Below, in pieces: positions 1-6,441 of a stretch of 12,787 nt of DNA. Location: assembly GCA_947311665.1 (NCBI GenBank), contig CAMZLA010000095.1:1-12787 (forward strand), written 5' to 3'. Positions within the stretch are counted from its first letter, which is position 1. Each line of letters starts with the position of its first letter. The notes beneath the pieces were generated by a model, which worked only from the letters and a program-made list of their open reading frames with translations, did no database searches and was not told the DNA's origin. The translations under genes and the position numbers were made by a program. The stretch is from an uncultured Candidatus Altimarinota bacterium (GTDB taxonomy: Bacteria; Patescibacteriota; Gracilibacteria; CAIRYL01).

Positions 1-270
1 AAATTTTTTATAAATTTCTCCTCTTTTCAAACATCGTTCAAGTAAAATTGAGGAATCTTCTTGAAGAGAAAATCCAATTCTAAAATTTCCAATTCGTTTG
101 CGATAATAATTTGTAAATCCTTGCATTTTTTTTATATTAGAGATTTCATAAAGAGAAGAGATTGCTATTAATTCTTGAATAAAAGAAACTATTTTTTTTT
201 GAAGATTTTTATTTGTAGATGAATTTTTAAGCATATCTTTTTCAAATTGATGAGAAATATTAACTATCAT
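1..270 (-). CDS. RelE/ParE-type toxin, C-terminus cut by window edge
   Basis: The minus strand is open from an ATG at 270 to base 1, giving 90 residues without a stop. The protein starts MIVNISHQFEKDML and contains GFTNYYRKRIGNFRIGF, followed by a hydrophobic strand and LKRGEIYKKF. This order (long N-terminal helices, then Y-R-x-R-x-G-x-F/Y-R-I-G-F, then R-x-x-x-I-Y-K) is the hallmark of the RelE/ParE superfamily, whose members cut ribosome-bound mRNA (RelE) or inhibit gyrase (ParE). Family members are usually 85-100 aa, so only a few residues are probably missing. Its ATG overlaps the last 11 bases of the upstream gene, the classic antitoxin-toxin layout implying translational coupling. I cannot tell RelE from ParE activity; the basic residues near the end favour an RNase, which is inference. 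Confidence 0.8.
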   Translation of the reverse strand, partial: MIVNISHQFEKDMLKNSSTNKNLQKKIVSFIQELIAISSLYEISNIKKMQGFTNYYRKRIGNFRIGFSLQEDSSILLERCLKRGEIYKKF

Positions 271-469
271 ATTTTTTTAAAAATTTTTGAGAAGAAATAT
301 ATTTTTTATTTTTAAAATCATTTTTTCTTTCTTCCATCATTTTTCCTAAAAGCATATCTTCAATTTCATCAAAAACCTTTGGATGATGTTTTTCTAAATA
401 TTGAAGAGTTTCTTTTCTAAAAAGAATAGAGCTTTCTTCTTCCCATTGTTTTTTTGTAATAGTTATCAT
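260..469 (-). CDS. Small antitoxin partner of the RelE/ParE-like toxin
   Basis: A 69-residue acidic/basic protein starts MITITKKQWEEES and ends in a lysine-rich tail (FKNKKYISSQKFLKKYDS). It lies immediately upstream of the toxin and overlaps it by 11 bp, which is the usual order for type II toxin-antitoxin pairs. The central part (KETLQYLEKHHPKVFDEIEDML) looks helical. The basic C-terminal segment is the part expected to wrap around and block the toxin. I see no clear ribbon-helix-helix, helix-turn-helix or AbrB DNA-binding domain, so autoregulation cannot be read from the sequence. The call rests mainly on size and gene order; the protein family itself is not recognised. Confidence 0.6.
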   Translation of the reverse strand: MITITKKQWEEESSILFRKETLQYLEKHHPKVFDEIEDMLLGKMMEERKNDFKNKKYISSQKFLKKYDS

Positions 470-482
470 TTCTTTTTGTAAA

Positions 483-488
483 ATTATA
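483..488 (-). promoter_or_regulatory. Candidate -10 box for the toxin-antitoxin operon
   Basis: On the minus strand a perfect TATAAT lies 14 bases upstream of the antitoxin ATG, in the 40-bp gap after the 148-aa gene. No convincing -35 box sits 16-18 bp upstream. In such AT-rich sequence a chance TATAAT is likely, so the call is weak. If real, the transcript would have a leader of only about 5-10 nt. Confidence 0.25.
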
Positions 489-509
489 TTTTCAATATAT
501 TATTTTTTA

Positions 510-956
510 TTATTTTTGTCCATTTATATTTTTTTTATTAAGCTCGAGAACAAGGTCTCGAGTTCCTTTTTTAAATCGTAAATTTTCTCTTATTACCGCT
601 CCCAATAAATTTTCTAACAATTCATCAGGAAGTAATGGAATGCTTTCAATCCAGCGTTTTCTTCTGGGTTCATCACTATTTAAAAACAATGCGCCTTGCA
701 AAAGCATCAGCAATTTTTTTTCTTTTTCTTTTCTGACTCTTTTTGCTAAATCTTCATCAGTTCCCATTTTTTTTCTTAAAGCAGAAAAATCTATTTTTTT
801 CTGTGCCTGTTGTTGTTTTTTCTTTTCTTCATCGGCTATTCCTGCAATGTTTTTGTTCTGATGAACCGATGAAGAAGCATGAGCTTTTTTCATTTTTTGC
901 TGTAATGCTTGCATTCTGTTTCCTGCCGATTGATTTTTTTGTGTGGGCATTCCCAT
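510..956 (-). CDS. Charged 148-aa protein of unknown function
   Basis: I do not recognise this protein. It begins MGMPTQKNQSAGNRMQAL; a second ATG two codons in could equally be the start. Residues ~10-80 are rich in K, Q and E (EEKKKQQQAQKK) and probably disordered or coiled-coil. The C-terminal half (about 80-148) looks helical, with LLMLLQGALFLNSDEPRRKR followed by a Leu-rich stretch and a basic end. No signal peptide or membrane span is visible. It lies in the same direction as the ligase-like gene upstream (76-bp gap) and the antitoxin downstream (40-bp gap). Five of the 26 TTCATC[AGT]G words fall in this gene, the highest density in the window. They mainly encode short peptides in the low-complexity part. 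Confidence 0.7.
   Translation of the reverse strand: MGMPTQKNQSAGNRMQALQQKMKKAHASSSVHQNKNIAGIADEEKKKQQQAQKKIDFSALRKKMGTDEDLAKRVRKEKEKKLLMLLQGALFLNSDEPRRKRWIESIPLLPDELLENLLGAVIRENLRFKKGTRDLVLELNKKNINGQK
858..873 (-). repeat. Two directly adjacent copies of the repeated word
   Basis: CTGATGAA (858-865) and CCGATGAA (866-873) are back-to-back minus-strand copies of TTCATC[AG]G. On the coding strand they are read in two different frames (Ser-Ser and His-Gln), so the DNA word rather than a peptide is what repeats. Confidence 0.5.
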
Positions 957-1032
957 AAAAAGTGAGTAATGAAAGATGTATAAGATATTATCATTCTTTT
1001 TATTATATCAAAAAAAAAGAGATTTTACCAGT

Positions 1033-2319
1033 TTATTTTTTTTCAATTTTTTTCTTATTTCTCGTTTCATTTCCCAACAAAGCAAAGAGAATAAAGGCAA
1101 TAGAACTTTCTTCCCATAAATGCGTAAAAAGTGCCATAAACGACAACGCACAAAAAACAGGGAAAAGAGACGAATGTTTTCTATACAAAATTATTCCTAT
1201 TGAAAGAGTGATGAGAAAATAAATAATTCCTCCTACAAATCCCAATTCTGTAAAAATTTGTAAATACCAATTCTCATTCAAAAATTTATATTCATCTCCC
1301 ATATTTGCCGATGCTGGTCCTGCTGTTCCCAATCCTTGTCCTGCTGGTTCTTTTTGCATTATTTCCCAACTTTCAACAATTCCTTGCATATGTTTTTCTG
1401 TTGAACCTTCACGAAAAAACAATTCATCAGATTTTCCAGAAAGAAAAATAGAAGAAATAATTATTCCAAAAATGCTAATGCTAGAAAAAATAATTTTCCA
1501 TGAAAAAATGGGAATATTAAAATATAAAAAAAGAGTGGTTATCAACAATATTATTTCTGCTATATATGCTCCTCGTGAATATGTCCAAAACAAGAGCGGA
1601 AGAAGAGAAATGAAAAATATGCTATATAGAACTTTTTTTATTATTTTATTTTTTTCATCAGATGAGAAAAATATGAAATGAAAAATAATTCCTGAAAGAA
1701 AAACAAGAAATGCTCCAAATCGTATAGGTCCAGCAAAAAAAGAAGTTAATCGACATGAATTTGTATTTTCTAATAATTGGCAAAAACTTGCTGGTTTTTC
1801 TGCAGTATCTACACTTGGAGCATCGAAATATCCAAATTGTATTAAAAAATCTGGTGAAGAATATTTTTGAATATATGCAAAAATAACAACAAAAAATCCA
1901 GCAACAAGACTTATTATTTTTAACTGATGAAAAAATTTTTCTGTGAATGGGAAATGTTTACAACAGAATAAAATCCACAGAAAAAAGAAATTATATTTTA
2001 TTCCTAAAATAACTCGTAAAATATTTTCACCATTCACTTCTCCCATTTTCCATATTCCAATCAGCAATCCAACCAAAGAAAAACTCACAATAAGATTATC
2101 TATAATATCAAATTCTTTTTGTGTATTTTTAAAATGAAGAAGTATCCAAAGTCCAGAAATAGCGAAAAAGAAAACAAGAAAAATTTCTTTCCAGCCACTT
2201 AAAAGAAATGGTGCGGGGGTTGTAACATCAAAAAAAGTGCTATTTAAAAAAGTTATTCCAAATGCATGAAAAGGGAGAAGGAAAAAAAATGAAAGCAAAA
2301 TATATTGAAAATATTTCAT
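1033..2319 (-). CDS. O-antigen ligase/polymerase-like membrane protein (Wzy_C/WaaL type)
   Basis: This 428-aa protein is strongly hydrophobic with about ten or more membrane segments, beginning with a signal-anchor-like MKYFQYILLSFFFLLPF. Near residues 246-251 it has TYSRGAY, matching the S-R-G loop typical of O-antigen ligases. A soluble loop at about 300-350 contains H310, then EPAGQGLGTAGPASA and NENWYLQIFTELGFVGG before the last membrane helices. That order is characteristic of the Wzy_C (PF04932) family, which joins or polymerises lipid-linked glycans on the outer face of the membrane. The true substrate cannot be told; in Gram-positive-like or CPR cells these proteins act on cell-surface polysaccharide or glycoprotein. 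The loop at 219-223 (SSDEK) is encoded by a copy of the repeated word. Start at the first ATG; no ribosome binding site is seen. Confidence 0.8.
   Translation of the reverse strand: MKYFQYILLSFFFLLPFHAFGITFLNSTFFDVTTPAPFLLSGWKEIFLVFFFAISGLWILLHFKNTQKEFDIIDNLIVSFSLVGLLIGIWKMGEVNGENILRVILGIKYNFFFLWILFCCKHFPFTEKFFHQLKIISLVAGFFVVIFAYIQKYSSPDFLIQFGYFDAPSVDTAEKPASFCQLLENTNSCRLTSFFAGPIRFGAFLVFLSGIIFHFIFFSSDEKNKIIKKVLYSIFFISLLPLLFWTYSRGAYIAEIILLITTLFLYFNIPIFSWKIIFSSISIFGIIISSIFLSGKSDELFFREGSTEKHMQGIVESWEIMQKEPAGQGLGTAGPASANMGDEYKFLNENWYLQIFTELGFVGGIIYFLITLSIGIILYRKHSSLFPVFCALSFMALFTHLWEESSIAFILFALLGNETRNKKKIEKK
1654..1666. repeat. Near-perfect palindromic copy of the TTCATC[AGT]G word
   Basis: TTCATCAGATGAG differs by one base from a 13-bp perfect palindrome. 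It encodes S-S-D-E in a loop between membrane helices of the O-antigen-ligase-like protein. Confidence 0.5.
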
Positions 2320-2464
2320 ATTTTTTTATATGGTAATGAATATAATTATTTACAAATTACATCAAGTTTATTACAGTAGAGATAATAAATCTAATTATTT
2401 TAGAATATTTTATTTTATGGGACAAAAACAATTTGATAAATGGAACATTAAAAAAAAAGAATAG

Positions 2465-2505
2465 AAATAATAAAAGCCAGTTTCTCATTACTGGGAAACT
2501 AGCTT
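2465..2505 (-). terminator. Rho-independent terminator of the candidate small RNA
   Basis: On the minus strand the arms AAGCTAGTTTC and GAAACTGGCTT pair over 11 positions with one mismatch around a 10-base loop, then TTATTATTTC follows. On the plus strand no T tract follows the hairpin, so it acts only leftward. Confidence 0.55.
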
Positions 2506-2554
2506 CTATTTACACCCTTAATACAAAGGGGGGGGCCATCATTTCAGGCATTGT
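2465..2554 (-). ncRNA. Candidate ~90-nt small RNA, divergent from ftsK
   Basis: A strong promoter is followed on the minus strand by a region that does not code but folds. From about 2554 the RNA starts ACAATGCCTGAAATG, runs through GGCC and eight consecutive C (2535-2528), and forms a small hairpin CCCTT/AAGGG (2530-2526 with 2519-2515). It ends in an 11-bp hairpin with one mismatch (2505-2495 with 2484-2474) followed by TTATTATTT. Promoter, folded body and terminator in the right order and spacing support an independent transcript. The ligase-like gene lies about 145 bp further downstream, so the element could instead be a leader or attenuator for it. I recognise no known RNA class (not SRP RNA, tmRNA or a familiar riboswitch). 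The ends are estimated. Confidence 0.5.
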
Positions 2555-2578
2555 ACACTTATTCTATCTCAATATACT
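2551..2578 (+). promoter_or_regulatory. Candidate ftsK promoter overlapping the divergent small-RNA promoter
   Basis: TTGTAC (2551-2556), a 16-bp spacer and TATACT (2573-2578) would start a transcript near 2585, about 13 nt before the ftsK ATG. The -10 is good (5 of 6) and the -35 poor. It is interleaved with the minus-strand promoter, so the two could compete for polymerase. An alternative, TTACAT (2357-2362) -18- GATAAT (2381-2386), would give a long leader antisense to the small RNA. Confidence 0.3.
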
Positions 2579-2589
2579 TATTTTGTCAA
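2561..2589 (-). promoter_or_regulatory. Strong sigma-70-type promoter for the small RNA
   Basis: On the minus strand TTGACA (2589-2584), an exact 17-bp spacer and TAGAAT (2566-2561) match the housekeeping consensus at 11 of 12 positions. The expected start is about 2554. No minus-strand gene begins directly after it, which is why a non-coding transcript is proposed. Confidence 0.55.
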
Positions 2590-2597
2590 TATTACCT

Positions 2598-5117
2598 ATG
2601 GCACGAAGTAAAAAATTATCGAAGAAAATTACTCAAGAAATTTGGGCTGTTGTTTTTGTTTGTCTTGGAATATTACTCTTTCTTTCACTTTCTAATAATT
2701 TGGGAGAAGCAGGAAAATGGATAAATATTTTTTCTCTTCGGCTGTTTGGTTCTGGAGTCTGGGTTTTTCCTTTCATTCTTCTTGCAACAGGAATTTCTCT
2801 GTTTTTAAATACTCTCATTAAATGGTCGATGTATTCTCTTTTGGGAATATTACTATTGTTTTTTTCCATAGAAGGATTATTACATATTTCAGCTGTTGAT
2901 ATTTCTCAAATGAATCAGGCGTTAGTTGTAGGAGGAGGAATGTTTGGGGTCGCATCGAGTGTATTATTTAGAACTTTATTGGGAGATGTAGGAGCAACTA
3001 TTGTTCTTGTTTCTTTTTTATTGATTGGCTTACTTATTGCATTTCAAACATCTCTTTCTGATGTAATGAAAAAAATATGGGCAGGATTATTATTTCTTTT
3101 TCAACCAGCACCAAAAACAAAAGCAGAAATAAGAAAAGAAAAAGCCGCAGAAAAAAGAGAAAAAAAAGAACAAGAAAAACTTTTCAAAGCAGAAGAAAAG
3201 AAAAGAATAGCGGAAGAAAAGTTACAAGCAAAACAAGCAGAAAAACAATTATTGGAAAATTCTATTCTTACTACTGAAAAAGTAGAAAATTATGAAAATA
3301 GTAATGATGATAATTATGAAAATTCATCAGAAGAAAAAGAAAATAATTTATTTCGAATAAATAGAGGAGAAAATAATGAAAATAATGAAAATAGTAAAAA
3401 TAAAACAAATGAAATATCTGAAATAAATGAAGAAAAAATAAAAGAAATTCCAGAAAAAAAAGAAGTGAGACCAGAAGATCAAGATTTTTCTTCATGGGAA
3501 AAACCAACATTCGATTTATTGGAAGATGGAAATTCAATTGTTCATGTACCAGACAAAGAATTGCATGAAATTGGACAAAAAATTGTTGAAAAATTGGCTC
3601 ATTTTAAAATTGGAGTACGAATGGATAGTGCTTTTGTTGGGCCAACAGTTACACAATTTGCTCTTCAACCTGATGAAACAGTGAAATTGAGTAAAATTAC
3701 GAGTTTAAAAAGTGAACTTGCCCTTTCTCTTTCGGCAGAAAGTGTACGAATTGAAGCTCCTATTCCAGGAAAAAATTTAGTAGGAATAGAAATCCCAAAT
3801 AAAAAAAGATCGACAGTTCTCATGAAAGAAGTTATTACCAATTCTGCATTTAAAAATGCTTCTGGGAAATTACGATTGTGTTTAGGAAAAGATGTTTCTG
3901 GAGAATCTATTGTTCAATCTCTTGATGAAATGCCTCATCTTTTAATTGCAGGTTCTACAGGATCTGGAAAATCGGTAGGAATGAATGCATTTTTAATTTC
4001 AATGCTTTTTGAAAATTCTCCTGCCGATTTACGATTTATAATGGTTGATCCAAAAAGAGTTGAATTGATGCCATATGAAGGAATTCCACATCTTTTAACT
4101 CCTGTTATTACCGATGCCAGCAAAGCTCTTTCTGCTTTGCGATGGTGTGTAAGTGAGATGATGCGACGGCTTGATGAATTTGCAAAAGTAGGAGCAAGAA
4201 ATATTGCAGAATATAATGATGCAATGCTTGAACGAGCAGAAAAAGAAGAAAAAAAATGGGAAACACTTTCTCAAAAATTACAGAAAAAAATTGAAACAGA
4301 ATTTAGAAAAGAAATGTTTCCAGATTTATCATCGGTGCAATATGAAGAAATGAAAAAAACTCAATCTGATGAAGACAGAGAAATGCTGGAAGATACTTTA
4401 AAACTTCGATTGGCAGAAGATTTGAAAAAAGAATTGGGAGAAAAGAAAAATTGGAAAAAAATTCCTAAAATAGTAATTATTATTGATGAACTTGCAGATT
4501 TAATGATGCGAGAACATAAGAAAGAAACAGAAGCGATGATTTGTAGAATTGCACAAATGGCTCGAGCCGTTGGAATGCATCTTGTTATTGCGACACAACG
4601 ACCATCGGTTGATGTAATTACAGGGTTAATTAAAGCAAATATTCCAACACGAATTGCCTTTACCGTAACTTCTGCAATAGACTCTCGAACTGTTCTCGAT
4701 TCTATGGGAGCAGAAGATTTATTAGGAAGAGGAGATATGTTATATACCAGTCCACAACTTTCTCGACCAAAACGAATTCAAGGAATTTATATTTCTGGAA
4801 AAGAAATAGAGCGAGTAGTAAATCATTTAAAAATAAAAATATCTGATGAAGATTTTTTTGCAGACCATATTTCTCTCGATGAAGCACCAGATGTTGTAGA
4901 TGTTCCAGGTTTTAATCCCAAACCAAAAGGAGGAGGTGATGCTCTTACCGAAGAAGCTATTGAAGTAATTAAATCGACAGGAAAAGCATCGGCTTCATTA
5001 TTACAAAGAAGACTTTCTGTTGGATATGCAAGAGCAGCAAGAATTCTTGATGAAATGGAGGAAGCAGGATATATCGGTCCGAGTAAAGGAGCAAAAGCCA
5101 GAGATATTTTTCTATAA
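2598..5117 (+). CDS. ftsK: DNA translocase FtsK
   Basis: FtsK is a membrane-anchored hexameric ATPase that pumps chromosomal DNA through the closing septum. The 839-aa product (from MARSKKLSKK) has about five membrane segments in residues 14-168. A linker at about 170-310 is extremely rich in K, E and N. The motor follows, with Walker A GSTGSGKS at 452-459 and Walker B IVIIIDELAD at 625-634, then IATQRPSVDVITG. The gamma winged-helix domain lies at the C-terminus (about 775-839, ALTEEAIEVIKSTGKASAS). The reading frame is open back to an ATG at 2433, but those 55 codons read through a G8 tract and hairpins and do not resemble FtsK, so the ATG at 2598 is chosen. About 85 residues separate RNIAEYN (533-539) from Walker B, longer than usual. 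coaBC follows after 12 bp. Confidence 0.95.
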   Translation: MARSKKLSKKITQEIWAVVFVCLGILLFLSLSNNLGEAGKWINIFSLRLFGSGVWVFPFILLATGISLFLNTLIKWSMYSLLGILLLFFSIEGLLHISAVDISQMNQALVVGGGMFGVASSVLFRTLLGDVGATIVLVSFLLIGLLIAFQTSLSDVMKKIWAGLLFLFQPAPKTKAEIRKEKAAEKREKKEQEKLFKAEEKKRIAEEKLQAKQAEKQLLENSILTTEKVENYENSNDDNYENSSEEKENNLFRINRGENNENNENSKNKTNEISEINEEKIKEIPEKKEVRPEDQDFSSWEKPTFDLLEDGNSIVHVPDKELHEIGQKIVEKLAHFKIGVRMDSAFVGPTVTQFALQPDETVKLSKITSLKSELALSLSAESVRIEAPIPGKNLVGIEIPNKKRSTVLMKEVITNSAFKNASGKLRLCLGKDVSGESIVQSLDEMPHLLIAGSTGSGKSVGMNAFLISMLFENSPADLRFIMVDPKRVELMPYEGIPHLLTPVITDASKALSALRWCVSEMMRRLDEFAKVGARNIAEYNDAMLERAEKEEKKWETLSQKLQKKIETEFRKEMFPDLSSVQYEEMKKTQSDEDREMLEDTLKLRLAEDLKKELGEKKNWKKIPKIVIIIDELADLMMREHKKETEAMICRIAQMARAVGMHLVIATQRPSVDVITGLIKANIPTRIAFTVTSAIDSRTVLDSMGAEDLLGRGDMLYTSPQLSRPKRIQGIYISGKEIERVVNHLKIKISDEDFFADHISLDEAPDVVDVPGFNPKPKGGGDALTEEAIEVIKSTGKASASLLQRRLSVGYARAARILDEMEEAGYIGPSKGAKARDIFL

Positions 5118-5129
5118 AATATATCCTCA

Positions 5130-6368
5130 ATGAAAAAAATTTTATTATGTATTACCGGTTCTGTTGCGGCAGTAAAAAATTATGAAATTATTAGAAAATT
5201 TCAAAAAGAAAATTATGAAGTGCAATGTGTTGTTTCTAAAGGAGGAGAAAAATTTATTTCTCGTCTTGCACTTGAATCTTTGACAGGGTTTCAGGTTTTA
5301 GGACCAGATATCTTTTCTTTCCAATATTCAGAAAATCCTACAGAAAAAATTAAAAAAGAAATATATGCTCATATAGAAGCATCGAAAAATATTGAAGGAA
5401 TTGTTATTGCGCCATGTTCTGCCAATAGTCTTTCGGATATTGCACATGGAAAAGGTGATAATTTTCTTCTAGCATTATTATTAGCAAATGAAACACCTGT
5501 CTTACTTGCTCCTGCAATGAATGATAGAATGTGGAGAAATGAAGCAATGCAAAATAATATAAAAAAAATGAAGAAATGTAATTATTTTTTTGTACCTCCT
5601 CAAACAGATGAAATATTGGCATGTGGAGATATTGGTTCTGGGAAAATGGCAGAAACAGAAACTATTTTTTTATATTATAAAAAAATGATATGCCAAAAAG
5701 AAAAAAAGAATATTTTGAAAGGAAAAAATATTCTTATAAATGCAGGAGGAACAAAAGAATTTATTGATCCTGTTCGATATATTGGAAATGAATCGAGTGG
5801 ATTGACGGGGAAAATATTTGCAGAACAAAGTTTTATTTTAGGAGCAAAAACAATAACAGTTGTTACAGGAAATATTTCTGTTTCATATAATGATGATATT
5901 TCTGAAAATTTTCATTTTTCTTCATCGGCTGAAATAAAAAAAGAAATGGAAAAATATTTTAATAATTCCGATATTATTATTTTTTCTGCGGCTATTTCTG
6001 ATTATATTCCATTGAAAAAATCTGATGAAAAAATAAAAAAATCATCAAAAAATTCTCTTTCTCTATCATTTAAAGAAAATATTGATATTGCTTCTTTTTT
6101 TGCACAAAAAAAAAAGAAAAATCAAAAATTTATTGGTTTTGCTCTCGAAACTGAAACTGATGAAAAAAAATTGGAAAATATTTTAAAACAAAAATTGGAA
6201 AAAAAAGGCTTTGATATTATTTTAGGAAATAGTCCAAAAAGTTTTTCTTCTCATCAGGCTGAGTTTTTAGTATACGACAGAAAAAATAACGAGTTTCTAA
6301 AAAAACAAGGGAAGAAAAAAAATATTTTTTCTGAACTTTTAATGTTTCAACAAGCTCAACAACCGTAA
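5130..6368 (+). CDS. coaBC: Bifunctional CoaBC: PPC synthetase / PPC decarboxylase
   Basis: CoaBC makes 4'-phosphopantetheine in coenzyme A synthesis by joining cysteine to 4'-phosphopantothenate with CTP (CoaB) and decarboxylating the product with FMN (CoaC). The N-terminal CoaC flavoprotein begins MKKILLCITGSVAAVK. It has the expected active-site His in YAHIEASK (H81), APCSANSLSDIAHGKGDN, PAMN (128-131) and the substrate-lid Cys in ACGDIGSGKM (C165). CoaB starts near residue 198 with ILINAGGTKEFIDPVRYIGN (N220 expected catalytic), then SSG, SAAISDY (286-292) and KIKK (301-304). Its 412 aa is a normal length. It is probably co-transcribed with ftsK (12-bp gap), a functionally unrelated pairing. 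Several lysine-rich stretches replace usual loop sequences. All key residues appear intact. Confidence 0.95.
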   Translation: MKKILLCITGSVAAVKNYEIIRKFQKENYEVQCVVSKGGEKFISRLALESLTGFQVLGPDIFSFQYSENPTEKIKKEIYAHIEASKNIEGIVIAPCSANSLSDIAHGKGDNFLLALLLANETPVLLAPAMNDRMWRNEAMQNNIKKMKKCNYFFVPPQTDEILACGDIGSGKMAETETIFLYYKKMICQKEKKNILKGKNILINAGGTKEFIDPVRYIGNESSGLTGKIFAEQSFILGAKTITVVTGNISVSYNDDISENFHFSSSAEIKKEMEKYFNNSDIIIFSAAISDYIPLKKSDEKIKKSSKNSLSLSFKENIDIASFFAQKKKKNQKFIGFALETETDEKKLENILKQKLEKKGFDIILGNSPKSFSSHQAEFLVYDRKNNEFLKKQGKKKNIFSELLMFQQAQQP

Positions 6369-6396
6369 CTATTCAAACACTGGACAAACTTAATAA

Positions 6397-6420
6397 TCTT
6401 AAAAACGATATTTTTTAAGA
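6397..6420 (+). terminator. Candidate terminator after coaBC
   Basis: TCTTAAAAA (6397-6405) pairs perfectly with TTTTTAAGA (6412-6420) around a 6-base loop, 29 bp after the coaBC stop, and is followed by the T-rich GTTTTCTTTC. The stem is almost all A-T and so weak; the position between two genes is the main support. Confidence 0.35.
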
Positions 6421-6441
6421 GTTTTCTTTCATTATTTTTTC

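Noticed and set aside
2520..2554. Resemblance of the small RNA 5' end (TGCCTGAAATGATGGCC) to part of the fluoride riboswitch
   Set aside because: The required upstream GGCGATGAGGCC half is missing because the promoter sits there, and the downstream gene is not a fluoride transporter.
2433..2597. In-frame 55-codon N-terminal extension of FtsK from an upstream ATG
   Set aside because: It reads through the G8 tract, the terminator hairpin and the small-RNA promoter, and does not resemble FtsK. The ATG at 2598 gives a canonical basic start before the first membrane helix.
3277..3450. AAT/GAA-rich short repeats in the ftsK linker as a possible satellite or CRISPR-like array
   Set aside because: There are no regular repeat-spacer units; it is low-complexity coding sequence for a disordered linker.
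3271..3537. 88-aa minus-strand open frame inside ftsK
   Set aside because: It is the complement of the Asn/Glu-rich FtsK linker; its Phe/Tyr/Leu/His-rich composition is a by-product.
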